The notes: generated by a model not told the origin, from the letters alone. DNA of 64,000 nucleotides from Manduca sexta (GCF_014839805.1 NC_051119.1:3775245-3839244); one strand, 5' to 3'; numbered from the stretch's first letter, positions 1 to 12,240 are shown. Numbers and translations are program-made.

Positions 1-527
1 AGATAGTGGTGACTGAAAACCAGCGCTGATCTAAACTTCGATTTCGAGTATATACTAAGTCATTTCTTTTTACCTTTCACTAATATTATGTTTGCTTAAA
101 TTTGTTGTATTATTTGTTAATTTAAAGGCAATAAATTACTTTATTATTATTACAAAAGAAAGCCTAATATTTTTAAATTAGATTATTAGATAGATTTTGA
201 ATCTAATAATAGGCTTCAGCGTGGTACATTAACGAACATTTGAGCAATGCTCGTTGTAGATCCATGTTTGGACATTACTAAATAACGAATTGAATGGCTC
301 ATAATTTTAGTTATAAACATTTATTAAGGATTAATAAAAGAATGCCACAAGTATTTGTTGTTTTATGAATTAATTGCTATAAGTCATGTTATAAAAATTT
401 ACACAGATTTTTGACCCCTCTGGTATCGAACCAAAGACCTTCAGGTTTACAATCATAATTTCCGTAACAAAAGCTAATCCCTAAATAAAAAGAAAAAATA
501 GTGTATCCAATTAAGTCTAAAACTCAC

Positions 528-2197
528 TCAATAAATCAGATTGTGGTAACCACTTCTCTAATCTGACGTTGGCCGGTTTGTTTAGCAATTCCTTGTCATA
601 TTTCCATAAGATGTCATACGGAAGCTTCGAGAAGACATTCACGATGACTTGAATTTTCTCTGATAATAATTCGGATGGCACATTGTTTGTACCCAAACTG
701 AAGTAAATTACGCCATGTTCCGATGAGTCTAGGTAAGTTTTTAGATCCTAAAAAAATGTTTCAGTCAATAGCAAATTTTAAACATATTTACCTGCAAATT
801 AAAAATGCCGACTTGAGTAAAGCGCATTCTACATTCTTGTCGAGGCATTTCGGTCTCGGATAAGACGAGACCGAGAGTGACTCTCCATATTCTCGCTCGT
901 GTAGTTGTCCGTCCAGTATTTATATAGCATGTATGTATTAAAAACGTCTGTTGCTGTAGCATAATACAATTTTTTTGTTAATTCTGGAAAACTACACGTA
1001 AGCCATTTGATTTGAATCCGAAATACCGACACGATATGGAGACCTCATGAACATAGGCGAGACTTAACGAATGTGGTGGTTGTTTTGGTAAGAACGTGGA
1101 GCGGGAATTAATTGTGTTTGTAAAAAACACAATGAAGGCTGACAACTTAAAAAAAATATGCAACAACGCATTTAGTGAAATTTTGCTATATTATCATCTT
1201 TTCTTCTAAAACGCATCTTTTTATATTCACTTTTGGCATATTTAATGGTAAAAACAGCATACCGCTATGGATCATAATATATATCCGAATTACCCAAAGG
1301 GATGAGATTTAAAAATAAGATAGTACACAAAAACGGCAGAGGAACTTCTGCGACTCATTGAATAACAATTACCTTAGGCAGTTCCTTTTCAGGTTTCTGG
1401 TGCGTACCTCCCATGTAAATAACATTGGGCGGCACCGGGCGGTTGTTTTCCCAAATTTGATGTACATTTAAAAACACCATGTGTATATTTTTGCTCATTT
1501 CCGACAGCGTTGGTATATCCTCGCCAAAATATTTTTTTAACATTTTATGATCGAATTCTTCGTGTTTATAATTCACGTCTATGTAGTTAAAATAATCATA
1601 GATCTCATTGATTTTTTTCCACATCGACAGTTCGCTTGGAGTATTACTACTTATCATAAAGGAATACACGAGAGGATGATTTGGTGATCCAAGTCGTTCA
1701 TTAATCACTCCCATAGATCCAAGGGAGTTAACTACGATCACTGGAGCTTTGTAGAAATGCCCGAAAACCATCGCCGAGGGGACACAAAGTTCCGCAAAGA
1801 CCAAATCAAATGTTTCATTTTTATTCTTTATCAGTTCTTGAACTTGGGGTGAAGCGAGTTCTTCTCCGAAGACGTTAGAAAAAAGATCCAAAGCGGTATT
1901 CAGTAGTACGGAATTGTCTTCTTTATGTCCAGTAGCAAATTCAGCAATTTTTTTGTTCCAAAATTCGTATGCTACATCATGGACGTCAATCTCTCTAAGA
2001 TTTTTAGGAGCTTTACCTTTTGGGAATGCTGGGTCTGTCGTTATCACTGTGACTTCGTGCCCTCGCCTTGCCAACTCTTGAGTCAGAGGTCTGAATGGAA
2101 CTTGATGACTGATCGAAGCCGTTGGTATCACAGCCAAAATCTTAGCAGCTTCGTGTTCAAAAATTAATGTAGTAAATATAATTATGGAAAATAACAT
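528..2197 (-). CDS. UGT-A: UDP-glycosyltransferase, exons 1-2 only (3' part beyond left edge)
   Basis: Membrane-bound family 1 glycosyltransferase of insect type, probably UGT33-like. Exon 1 is 2197..1373 (donor AAG|GTAATT, phase 0) and exon 2 is 747..528 (220 nt, acceptor TAG|GAT, donor A|GTGAGT, phase 1). Exon 1 starts with a hydrophobic signal peptide (MLFSIIIFTTLIF). It then has the acceptor-site motif SISHQ with the likely catalytic His31, then RRGHEVTVITTDP, and ends NRPVPPNVIYMGG. Exon 2 has HGVIYFSLGTN and LPYDILWKYD. The frame is open further upstream to an ATG at 2245, but I chose 2197. The signal peptide begins there, and a TATATAAA at 2276..2269 would place the transcription start near 2245. 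Exons 3 and 4 are absent from positions 1-527, so they must lie off the window. UGT identity is certain; the family number is inferred. Confidence 0.9.
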
Positions 2198-2268
2198 TTT
2201 GGACGACGTCACTTTCTCGCGTAATCGCATATACTGCAATTGCATAGTGATAATTTTGTTTATTGTGC

Positions 2269-2276
2269 TTTATATA
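2269..2276 (-). promoter_or_regulatory. TATA box candidate for UGT-A
   Basis: TATATAAA on the minus strand, about 72 nt upstream of the chosen ATG at 2197. A start site 25-30 nt downstream would fall at about 2245, on top of the alternative upstream ATG, which favours the ATG at 2197. Confidence 0.4.
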
Positions 2277-3002
2277 ACGGTTTTAAGTCATAATATTACA
2301 TAACAGATTATGTTACTATAATCTGCAAAAATATATGATAAGATTAGTCACACGATGCTAGTGCATGTGCTATGTTATCGATAAGCTCTGTCTACAATTG
2401 TATATGAAATTCCATTTTTATTATGCGGTAGTTTAATTTTGCGATTATACTATGAGAACTTATTAGCGTACTATATACACTCACGTGTAAGTACTTGGCA
2501 TTATTATTGAATTGGAAATCCCTTTTTTTGTTTTAGCGGAGAAAGTGCTTTATTACTACCAGCAATTGCGGTATGCAGTGATGAATATTAAGACAATCAT
2601 GTGATACTATAATTGTTATAAAATGATAGGATCATTAGCGAAGTACTCACTAGAAAGTTTTCTCATATAGACCTACTTACAGGCTCCTACTAAATACTTA
2701 AAAAAAATAATTAGACTGTATATAATTTTAATAGCATATCTTGTTTTATCTTTAGTATTAGTTTTGCTCTTAATTTGATGTTACGGATTTTTGCATATTT
2801 ATCAGTGAAAACTTTACTGTTCTGTTTATTTTATTATGAATATTTCTACGAATTTTACAGACCTAAAAATAAGGAACTTTTTACTACTGTCAAAGAAACA
2901 AATTAAACGCATTCAAGTTTAATATTGTTGAGTATTATATATTTCTACATTAAAATTCAAATAATTCCAATTACATTAATTATTTTTAACCTAATATCAC
3001 AT
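2277..3002. other. Spacer between UGT-A promoter and UGT-B 3' end
   Basis: AT-rich sequence with no ORF or repeat that I recognise. It must hold the UGT-B 3'UTR. A TTTATT at about 2825 is AATAAA on the minus strand and is a possible polyadenylation signal. Confidence 0.5.
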
Positions 3003-6000
3003 TCATGAACTTTTAATTTTCATTGATCTCTTAAATATTCTAATACATTTACGCAAAATGAACATCACTAATGATACAGTTGTTAATAAGCCAGCGAGCA
3101 GTAGTAAGAGCAGCTGTATCTCGTAGTACTCCACCCAGGACATGTTGGCGGCCGGGGACCTGAGGTGCAGCGCCCCGCCATGCCGTAGTACATGCTCTGT
3201 CCACCACACAACTCGTTCCGCGGGTCGTTGGGGTTGATCGAGCACTACATCACGGAGTTCCTCTATATTACGACGGTAACTGGAATCAAGAATTTTGGTA
3301 TTATCATTATTTTGGATATTTTTTTTTCGAAAATTGACTTGGATTTGTTTAAATTTTATAACCTTTTGTACACGTATTATGCATGTACATATACCCTTTT
3401 TCGGAAAGGTTTTTGTTGTGAGTTGTATAAATCTTTAGAGGAAAGTGATGTCAGGTAAATGGCACATCGTAATAATTAGGACCTGCCTCCGTTTGAAATA
3501 ATGTCTACCATTGATCCCAGACATAAGTGAGGTAATAGCCAGAAGAAAATATAACTAATTAAATCTACTTTCGAACTGAACTTTAAATCGATGAATGGTT
3601 TAGAAAAATTGGATTAAAATAGTTTCTTGTGCGCTTGGTCTTCACACTGAATGCACGCATGAACATGACATTTTCCGTGGTCATAGGCACACAGTTCAGT
3701 ATGTATACCTCATCGTTAAAACTACACATTGAGGCCTATGAGGGTTCGCACACATTCCTAGTCTTCTCCCTTCTGTTCATACTAAGAAGGTTCCTTTTCC
3801 TTTGCCCACGCTTCCCTTCGCCAGACAAGTATCTCCTCCCAGCTTTCCTCCAGGTCCCGGCAATCGCTAAGCCGGGGGATTCTAATAAACCATTCACAGA
3901 TTTCCCCCGGTATTGACTGCGGGGTCCGATACAACAACAAAATATATAATATATAAAATCAAATTATGCTAACCTTGTATCCTCTATCACTGTATTAATA
4001 GCATTTTTTAAAGTATCTTGGGTAATATCCTTTAAATCCAGTCTCACGCCTATTTTGAGTTGGACATATCGCTCCACGTTGAACCACTGGTCTGCCAACA
4101 TCGGTATCCCGAGCAATGGAACTCCGGCTGTGATCGCTTCGTCAGTTGATTGGATACCTCCTTGAGTTATGAAGAGTTTTATGTTTGGATGTCCTGAAAT
4201 TAGAAATGGGTCGTTTACATCGTTAGGTCGAGAATTGCATGAACTATTTGTATATTTTGGTTGACTTTAGTTGTAATTAGGGTAATTTAAGAATGAATCT
4301 GCTACGTAAAGATTTTTTTAAAATGACTTAAACATACTACATTTTTAATAGTTTTAGTAATTAAGAAAATAGAAATTAAAACTTCGGAAATCTGAATGTT
4401 TTATTGGATTTCCTAGCTATTATTTTTAAAAATGTGATTTGCACAATTGCTGCTAGATAGAATGGGAGAATCGCGCCTATGATTAACAGTATATTATATA
4501 TTATGTATTTGTTTGTTTCTTATAATATGTGTAATGTGTTTTTCTGAGCATTTGTAAATGTATAAATAAATAAAATAAATTATATTTGTTGCGTTATTGA
4601 ATGCTAAAGAAAAGTATGAAGTACACTTACTTAGCAAATCAGGTTGCGGCAGCCATTTTTCTGTTCTCACGTTTTTAGGTTTGTCAAGCATCTCATCTCC
4701 ATCCCACTTCCACAGGATATCGTAAGGCAATTCGGAGAATACCTTTATTATGGTCTTAAGCTTCTCTGGTGGTAGACTTGAAGATATTACATTTGTGCCT
4801 AAGCTGAAGAAGATGACGCCATGTTTTGAAGAATCGAGGTAATTTTTGAGATCCTGGAAGGTATTTTGACATTTTATAATGATACTATTTATTTATTTGT
4901 TTATATGATCTCCTCAATTAAGCAGCTTATACGGAACTTGGATTATAAAGTCTTGCTTTTGAATTGGTCGGAGAATACATTGTGTGGATTTTGAGTTGTT
5001 ATTACTTTAATTGAATCTATAGCACAGTTGTCTTAAATTACCAATAATTCTGTTGTTTTTTTTTTATGGTCACAGCATAATGACCTCTCGGCTCTGTTGG
5101 TCCAATGGAATTTCCAAAGTAATTTCGACTGACGAGAGATTCAACTTTTGACTGTCAACACAGTTATGCGGGCCTGTTGGAACCAGATATACCCAGGCTG
5201 ATCCCAGAACACGACACACTTACGTGGGCCCCTATGCCGGGTTTTAACACCTTGTGTACGTAGTCTCTATTTAGGCGGACATAACATATATCCTACCACC
5301 AACAAAGTATTATACACCAGGTTCCAGAAATAACAATAATGATAATTATTTCAAACTCACCATAGACAATTCCTTTGGAGGCTTTTGATGGATCCCACCC
5401 ATGTATATTACATTAGGGGGAACCGGACGGTTGTCTTCCCAAATAGGATGTATGTTCAAAAATATCATATCTATATTTTTGGATAACTCTGACAACTTCG
5501 GACAATCTTCTCCAAAATGTTTCTTCAACATATCAGTACTGGACAATTCCAAATTCCAAATCATGTAATACGTATATAAATAAGTCAATAAATCAATAAA
5601 CTTATCAAGTATAGTCTTGTTGTTAATTTTAAATGTACTTGTCGTCGAATATATAATTGGATGTGAGGGAGCTCCTACTGAATCAAAGACTTGAGGTATA
5701 CCACCGAAGGAACTAGTCAAGATCACTGGCGCTTTAAATATATGGGAAAAACCAAGAGCTGTTGGCACACATAGTTCCAATATCAATAAATCAAACATCT
5801 CATTTCTGTTCTTGATCAGGTCTTGAACTTCTGGATTTTGTAGTTCCAATTCAAAAATACTTGAGAACAATTCAAGAGACATTTTTCTCTGATCAATTAT
5901 GTTTCCAGTCGAGAAAGATCCGATACACTTACTCCATACATTGTATGCATCGGAGACGTCAATTTCTCTTATATTCTTCGGTGCTTCTCCTTTAGGGAAG

Positions 6001-6173
6001 GCAGGGTCGGTCGTGATGACTGTCACTTCGTGTCCTCGCCTCGCTAACTCATGCGTCAGCGGCCTGAAGGTGACTTGATGACTGATTGAAGGCATGGGGA
6101 AAACGGCTAATATCTTCGCGGCTTCATTCTCACAAAACAAAACAGTAATTATAGTAAATAGTCTTAATATCAT
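3003..6173 (-). CDS. UGT-B: complete UDP-glycosyltransferase, 4 exons
   Basis: UDP-sugar-dependent glycosyltransferase of the ER membrane, probably UGT33-like. Exons: 6173..5361 (813 nt, donor ATG|GTGAGT), 4853..4631 (223 nt), 4193..3974 (220 nt) and 3279..3003 (277 nt, TGA stop). Phases are 0, 1, 2 and the total is 510 aa. In order: signal peptide at residues 1-18; SISHQ with likely catalytic His32; RRGHEVTVITTDPAFP; RPVPPNVIYMGG closing the N-terminal domain. Exon 2 has HGVIFFSLGTNV and PYDILWKWDGD. Exon 3 carries the UGT signature (FITQGGIQSTDEAI through ADQWFNV, the UDP-sugar pocket). Exon 4 carries WWTEHVLRHGG, SPAANMSW, a transmembrane helix at about 475-497 and a short basic tail ending KIKSS, which fits KxKxx ER retrieval. 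Intron 1 holds an S4 SINE-like repeat. It follows UGT-A in the same orientation. No frame break was seen. Confidence 0.94.
3740..3935 (-). repeat. LINE-like 3'-end fragment (CCGGCTTAGC family)
   Basis: Its reverse complement carries GGACCCCGCAGTCAATACC and, further on, the core CCCCCGGCTTAGCGATTG. The same block recurs on the plus strand near 40720, 43065 and 46375. No coding potential remains. Confidence 0.45.
5085..5320 (-). repeat. S4 SINE-like repeat in UGT-B intron 1
   Basis: Minus-orientation copy of a dispersed block whose plus form reads GGTAGGATATATTTTATAT, then a CGTGTGTCGCGTTCCGGGA-like core, then CACTTACCATCAGGTGCAGT and an A-rich tail. Other copies are near 6607, 7604, 10450, 41338, 51785, 57768 and 58870. 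Confidence 0.6.
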
Positions 6174-6232
6174 TATAACGTCCTTGTCAAAAGCGATAAT
6201 TGGATCATACTAAATGTTGTGAAACAAAGAAT

Positions 6233-6240
6233 TATATATA
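6233..6240 (-). promoter_or_regulatory. TATA box candidate for UGT-B
   Basis: TATATATA(A) on the minus strand, about 60-67 nt upstream of the ATG at 6173, which would give a 5'UTR of about 35-40 nt. The spacing resembles that at UGT-A and UGT-D. Confidence 0.4.
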
Positions 6241-6606
6241 AATTAATATATCGCAAGATAAGTGTAGATATTTATTTTTGTTATCTAATTAGCCATTTAT
6301 TATTTCGTGCGTAATGTTGCAGCTATATGGATGTCGAATACCAATAAATGAGATAATAATGACGTCATTTTAGTTGGTATGCGGATATAAAGTAAAAGAA
6401 ATACAAAGTTAACTAAATATCTTTTATCAGTTTATCACGGTACTAAATTATAATCGTAGGTAATTCTAGTTGTAATAAAAAAAGCAGTTTGAACTAGTTT
6501 TCTACAGTAAAACAAATTTTAACTCTCACATAATAAATACAGCTTGTTTTTGTTCGTGGATCCGCCCACGTAAAAGCATTCTCTGGGATATATTGTAATA
6601 TTTGCT

Positions 6607-6845
6607 AGTGGTAGGATATATTTTATATCCGCCAGGATAGCGACCATTGTACACATGGGGTTAAAACCCACCACAGTGGCCCACGTACGTGTGTCGCGTT
6701 CCGGGAGCGGCCAGTATATATCCCGTATATAATTAGGTCGATTGTCGAATGGCAATTATCTCTCGTCAATAGACGTTCTATTCCACTCCACCTCACTTAT
6801 CATCAGGTGCAGTGGGATCACAGCCATGCTAGTATAAAAAAATCT
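6607..6845 (+). repeat. S4 SINE-like repeat
   Basis: Nearly full-length plus-strand copy from GTGGTAGGATATATTTTATA to the tail TATAAAAAAA. Confidence 0.6.
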
Positions 6846-6911
6846 AGACATTTTTATAATTTTTTTTTACCAAAAAATCCCGTCAAAATTATGTAGTGTT
6901 GTTTAATATTC

Positions 6912-7092
6912 AACTGCGCTCCCCACCCTGAGACATTAGATGTTAAGTCTTATTATGTCCAGTAGTTACACTAGCTACAATGTCCTTCAAAAAGGAACAC
7001 AATAGTGACTATATACTGCTGCTTGTCGGCAGAAATAGATATTGCGGTGGTACCTACCCAGGCGGACTCTCACATATCAGAGCCCTACCAAA
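6912..7092 (-). repeat. S3 SINE-like repeat, 5'-side part
   Basis: Contains the reverse complement of the S3 markers GACTTAACATCT and GGTACCACCGCAAT (here CTGAGACATTAGATG... and ATTGCGGTGGTACC). S3 copies elsewhere end in an A-rich tail after GGCAAGCTC. Confidence 0.55.
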
Positions 7093-7603
7093 TCAAAACA
7101 TTTCTAGACAGCAAGAATCGTATCTAGGCTCTTATAAATCATGGACATTGACTATTTTCGTATTATACAAATGGCAAGATTGTGTCACAATGTATTTCTT
7201 AACATAATTGTTTTAATTGTTCGCCATGATGTTAAATCGTTAACCGTTTCTGCCAGTTCCAGTTTATATTAATGGCTGTCTAAGTTTTATAACTATAAAT
7301 AATCTAGTATACAAAACGATAGACGATCTATGATAATGGAACATATTCTCAACTGAAAGAAATAGAACTTATTGCTATTATAATTTCTAAAGGCGCTAAA
7401 CTAGATTCCTTAGAAAATATGACAAATCGTAAAAATTAGGCAGGCAGGCTGGATACCGAATTATATTTTTTTAGGTAGGTACATCTGAAAATGGTTTAGG
7501 CTTTTAATCTATATGTCACTCAATGATAGAGATGTAAATTTTTAGATGTTATTATCGCAAAAACCATTTGGGCTTCATTTGTGATTTTTTTAAGTGGATT
7601 AGG

Positions 7604-7795
7604 GTCAAATGGATTGTTGACTGACGAGAGTCGACACAATAATGCCTGTTGGAGCCATAAATACACAGGCCGATCCCGGAACGCGACACAGTGACGTAAG
7701 TCACCATGGCGGGTTGTAACACCTTGTGTACGGTAGTTGCTATCCGGGCCGATATAAAATATATCCTATCATTAGCAGTACCATTTAATCTAAGA
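7604..7795 (-). repeat. S4 SINE-like repeat, partial
   Basis: Minus-orientation block with GACGAGAGTCGACACAATAATG, CCGGAACGCGACACA and ATATATCCTA, matching the copy near 5085. Confidence 0.55.
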
Positions 7796-7986
7796 GATAT
7801 TAATAAATAAATCAAATAAAATGTGTCTATTTTGAAGAATTATTAAGCCGTCAAACGTAATTTCAAGTAAAAAAAGATAAAGGGTTCGAGAAACTACACG
7901 CGGCTGCTACATCGGCAGTTTCTTTTCGCTTATCCTGACACGCTTTTACTATGTTTGGATACAAAGATGACATCACGTTAACTACA

Positions 7987-8243
7987 CTGTCGTGTTAAGC
8001 GCAAAAGCGGTATGTCAGAGAAACCTTTTTCGAGATAATCGAAGTTTTTTAAATATAGTTTTATAGTTTTGTATGTAAAACTGAGGTAGAGAAACTTATG
8101 TAAGTTTTTTTTTTTAACAAGTTCTAAACAAGATACTATTGTTTAGGTAAGTTTATTGGATGGGTATTTCTTTAAGCTATCTGACGACATAACAATTAGG
8201 ATCTTGATTTTTTGTGATACCGCTTTAGAGCTAAGCACGTCAG
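7987..8243. mobile_element. MITE with about 28-bp terminal inverted repeats (TA-type)
   Basis: Left end CTGTCGTGTTAAGCGCAAAA is the imperfect inverse of the right end (TTTAGAGCTAAGCACGTCAG). The interior matches the inverted copy at 39441-39682. No transposase is present, so it is non-autonomous. The second copy is flanked by TA, which suggests a Tc1/mariner-type source. Confidence 0.7.
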
Positions 8244-8522
8244 TTTATGCGATATTGCGAAATTAACTCATGTCATATTTCATGTAGTTATAAGGAAAAT
8301 TATTGATTTATTTTATATTTGACTATAGTTATATGTTATTGTTAACCTAATTAGTGTAATTCATTTATCCATTCTAATTAAAATAAATAACAAAAATAAA
8401 TTGTTTGCAAAATTAGTTCTCTAATTACCTTAAAATGTTACGGTACGAAAACGTCTGAATAAATTTTCTGCACTATAACCGAACCAAAACATTTACGAAT
8501 TATGATAACATACGATTAATTC

Positions 8523-8837
8523 CATTGACGTATATTCTATAGACACGAACGTCCATATAAACTATTTGTTCAAAATCTGAACTCCAAAACGTCACTGTTA
8601 TAACTTATTTATTCACTTGAACAACAAATAATTTTACTTATTTGACTTATATTTATTATTCAAATCCAGGTTTACACTTACACTCGAGTTCTTATATCAT
8701 GAGCGCCACTTCATACACAACCACAAGCGGGCCATATTGTTCATACTAAAGTCAGTTTGAATGGATTGCAGTTCAATTCAGTTGAACACAGTGAATGTTC
8801 GAAAACGCCAAATGTAGTACGTAGGATATATATCGAT
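8523..8837 (+). repeat. R330 dispersed repeat, copy 1, with 9-bp target duplication
   Basis: About 315 bp starting CATTGACGTATATTCTATA and ending ATATATATCGAT, flanked by GATTAATTC on both sides (8514-8522 and 8838-8846). Homologous to 45882-46202 (inverted) and 50997-51306. I do not recognise the family. Confidence 0.65.
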
Positions 8838-8846
8838 GATTAATTC

Positions 8847-10128
8847 AGAATAAATTCGCTGTTATATCCGACAATGAATCCTTTTAGTTATATTAAGGAA
8901 CCCTTCACAAGCTATTAGATCATCTCGGCAAATCTATCAGGACAGATTCAATGATCCATTCAGCACATTGTTAGAGCCATATCTGCGAGATAAACTCTAA
9001 TGACGCGGTAATTAATCATAGTAGCAGATGTTAATAATGGTAATTAGGCGAATGAAGCTTGAACGGACAGTTAGTAGATTGGAACGGCCAAGTTAAAATA
9101 TGAATTTAATTTGTATTTTTTTTTTGAGAATTTAATTTATAATAGGAAATATTAATAGGAAAATATTATTCTATTATGTGTTTCATTGAATATCCAAACA
9201 TTGATATGATATATTTTTCTTCGATTCCCTTGTTCAAGGAAATCTGCAATATGTTATTCAATATTAATCAACGAAGGAGCCGGAAATTTCGTCCCTAATT
9301 TGGCATATAAAATACGAGCTTCCCGGTTTGGGATCAAGTAGGTAAGTATAAATGTTGTCAGTAAAAATGTAACACAGCGAAATTCAAGAGAAGTGACTAA
9401 GGAAAAAGGCCTCATGGTCCGTGGGCATATAGAAATCCCAGACAAGTGTGAGTTGGATTCGTATGAAATGAAGTCATTTACTTAAAACTGTACAATGTTG
9501 TACATCAATTAAATTGAGTCAATATTAACTACCACCAGTTGGAAAAGCAGTTCTCACCAGAGAAGAACGGACAAGAAACTGGTGGTACACCGAAGGTTCC
9601 ATACAAACTTATAGGTAAGGTATCTAAATTCAAACATTTTCCCTATGATATGATACGGAGAGAGCCTATCGCCATATCGTGAACAAACTCCAAAATCAAG
9701 GTAATACTGAGTAGGGAAACCCAACATGATTGCCCTATCTTGAGCGGCTTCGTACCACGCACGCCAAAAAGGTATGCCACCACTCTTCACTTTATGATCG
9801 TCAATATGACAGTATTCGAACGTAATAACGAAGGAGAATAAAATATTTATAAGATGTATAAGATAGATAAAATATTTTCCAGCAAATAAAACCTAGGCAC
9901 AAAGTTGTAAGATCCGGTTTGGAGAAACAATAGAGTTTCTCTGAAATATACTGTTATTTGTATTGCCTTTCTTCTTGTGAAATATTCTAGTTTCTCAAAA
10001 CAATTTTAATAAACAAATAGATTAGAAATTTAATGATAAACACTTTTAAATTTTGTTTTCAAAATTCATCGTAGAGTAAGTGTTTTGACAAAAACATTAA
10101 TAGTAAAATTTACTGTTAATTTTTTATT
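8847..10128. other. Spacer, mostly unassigned
   Basis: No supported gene. A decayed S2-type SINE fragment in minus orientation is visible at about 9640-9740 (GGAGAGAGCCTATCGCCATATCG). The rest is AT-rich sequence without recognisable structure. Confidence 0.4.
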
Positions 10129-10310
10129 ATTGCTTGAATGACGAAGCGAGCTTGCCGTTCGCCTGAAGGCAAGCGATACGACCGGCCATAAACAGTAGAG
10201 ACACCATCCAACACTTTGATTTACAAAGTATTGTTTGGTGTTCCACGGCGCTCGCCATCCTGAGACATGAGATGTTAAGTCTTATTATGTCCAGTATTTA
10301 CAATTTTGTT
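10129..10310 (-). repeat. S3 SINE-like repeat, 3'-side part
   Basis: Minus-orientation copy with TTGCCGTTCGCCTGAAGGC, GTATTGTTTGGTGTTCCAC and CCTGAGACATGAGATG. It matches the plus copies at 26822, 49150 and 52300. Confidence 0.6.
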
Positions 10311-10449
10311 TGTAAAACGTTTGTGCTGAGGCAACTGTTATTTCACTTTTATAGGTACGATGAAACTGACCATAATATAATTTCTTTTAACTATAAGGGA
10401 CACAGCCAAGTGACCTTACTGCACATGATAGAAGCGGAGTTTACTATAA

Positions 10450-10606
10450 GCCAGTCGACACAATAATGCCGACCTCCTTAATCCGGTTATACACAAGCTG
10501 ATAGAACGCAACACACTTACGTGGGCTACTTTGGCGGGTTTTGACACCCTTATGGTGGTCGCTATTGGGGCGGATCTAAAATATCCACCACCATCATAAC
10601 ACCAAC
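10450..10606 (-). repeat. S4 SINE-like repeat, partial
   Basis: Contains CAGTCGACACAATAATGCCG, ACACTTACGTGGGC and GGCGGATCTAAAATATCC, the minus-orientation S4 core. Confidence 0.5.
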
Positions 10607-10610
10607 TGCT

Positions 10611-10862
10611 TGCCTCGGTGGCGTAGTTGTACTGCATGCCCGGTACAGCAGCGTTTTGAGGTTCGAATCCCGAGTCGGGCAAAGTGATATTTGCGGTTTT
10701 CTACAGTATCAGCCCGGAGTCTGAAATTTGTGCCCGATATGGAGATAGGCTCGCTCCCTATCACTTCATGGGAACACACTTGGCGGAAAGTGGGTTCCAT
10801 GGTTGTGCCTCTGCATACCCCGTCGATGACAAATGCGTGATAATGTGTGTTTATCATAATCA
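10611..10862 (+). repeat. S2 tRNA-derived SINE
   Basis: Begins TGCCTCGGTGGCGTAGTTG (A-box-like) with a B-box-like GGTTCGAATCC about 50 nt later, as in a tRNA-derived polymerase III promoter. The body continues GGGCAAAGTGATATTTG. Not a functional tRNA gene: there is no tRNA cloverleaf and it has a long 3' body. Confidence 0.7.
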
Positions 10863-11111
10863 CTTCACACACATAAACCTAAACAAATAGACAACAGGCA
10901 GTCTATTGTAACGTATCAAGTATATATGAGTTATTTGAAGCAACAATAATACTTAGCAGTATTTTCAGCTTATACTAATTACATTCTTGTGTTATCTTAA
11001 GTGGTATTCAATGTAACACATTCATTAAGGCAATGTGTAGTTAGATCGATCCTTTCTTTTTATACCTATATTAGAAAAAGTACTTCGTAAAAGTCCGCAT
11101 AGAAGAATTCT

Positions 11112-11368
11112 ACATACATAACATAACGCATTTTATCCCCGAAGGGGTATGCAGAGGCGCAACTAGGGCACCCACTTTTCGCCAAGTATGTTCCGTCCCA
11201 TGATGTGATAGGGGGCGAGCCTATCGCCATATCGGGCAAATTCCAGACTCCGGGCTGATACTGAGCAGAAAAACCCAAATATCACTTTGCCCGACCCGGG
11301 ATTCGAACCCAGGACCTCAGAGCGCTATTGTACCGGACATGCAATACAACTACGCCACCGAGGCAGTC
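11112..11368 (-). repeat. S2 tRNA-derived SINE with 11-bp target duplication
   Basis: Full-length minus-orientation copy. The head (GACTGCCTCGGTGGCGTAG) lies at the right end. Flanked by AGAAGAATTCT at 11101-11111 and 11369-11379, the footprint of LINE-assisted insertion. Confidence 0.8.
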
Positions 11369-11689
11369 AGAAGAATTCTGACTGAAGAAGAATTCTAAGC
11401 AAGGTTTAAAGTAAATTACAAATATCTTAAAAGCCTTAAAAGAAAATCGACTTATATAAAGCCTGTGTTTCCCAATTACACTCTGTCTACTTGTAAAAAC
11501 TTCGTGAATATCCAATTAGTAGTTTCTGGTAAAACTCAGTTCCCTTTATTATTAAAACTGTAAACAATTACAGGCCCGTAACAACAATTAAACTTGTATT
11601 TTAAATTAAATTAACGATATACATAGATGTTGTTATTAAATAGCGTTGTAAATCGCTACCAGCGTTCGAGAGAAGTTTTGAAGTGAGAA

Positions 11690-11885
11690 AAGTTCTGAAG
11701 TAGCGATGACGAACCGGAAGATGCAGCGTAGGCAGGCACCCCACGAGATGGACCGACGACCTGGTGAGGGTCGCCGGAGTTCGATGGATGAGGACGGCCC
11801 AGAACCGGTTCCTGAGGCGCTCAATGGGGGAGGCCTATGTCCAGCAGTAGACGATTCCCGGCTGAAATGATGTTCAAGAGAATGT
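11690..11885 (+). repeat. Non-LTR retrotransposon 3' end (RT C-terminus remnant)
   Basis: A reading frame from about 11729 encodes GRHPTRWTDDLVRVAGVRW and then SMGEAYVQQ before a stop at 11847-11849. I recognise this as the common C-terminus of lepidopteran non-LTR reverse transcriptases. An ATGATG-rich tail follows. 5' truncated; a second copy is at 33255. Confidence 0.6.
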
Positions 11886-12079
11886 TGAAAAACCACTATT
11901 TGCCACTGCAACATATATCTATTTAAAATAATTGCATCTATTATAGATGCATTATTGTTTTATGTTTTATTAATATGTATTCGTATATTATATATTAGTG
12001 TATAATATGTATTGTGTTACAATATTTAATAATATACCTATTTTTCCTTATTCGCTCGTTTATTGTACACCGCCATCTA

Positions 12080-12240
12080 TATTTACATTTGTGTCGATCC
12101 AAAGGTTGTCTGGAAGAAATCGCTTTTAACGATAAGACCGCCCACTGTGTAACCATGTCTTGTAGTTGTTTTCTTTTATTTTCTGTATATTTTATGTGCA
12201 ATAAAGAATTATATTATTATTATTTTGACAGAGGTTCATA
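12080..12240 (+). repeat. LINE 3'UTR-like fragment
   Basis: Block CCAAAGGTTGTCTGGAAGAA, TTTTAACGATAAGACCGCC, then GTGCAATAAAGAATTATATT with a polyadenylation-type AATAAA and an ATT-repeat tail. This is a familiar 3' end of lepidopteran non-LTR elements; no ORF remains. Confidence 0.5.

Noticed and set aside
1..527. Exons 3 and 4 of UGT-A
   Set aside because: I searched for the TQGG...DEAI signature and the WWTE/RHGG block on the minus strand and found neither; they must lie left of the window.
10594..10872. 92-aa frame and similar ones at 11066 and 48254
   Set aside because: Translations of S2 SINE copies, not genes.
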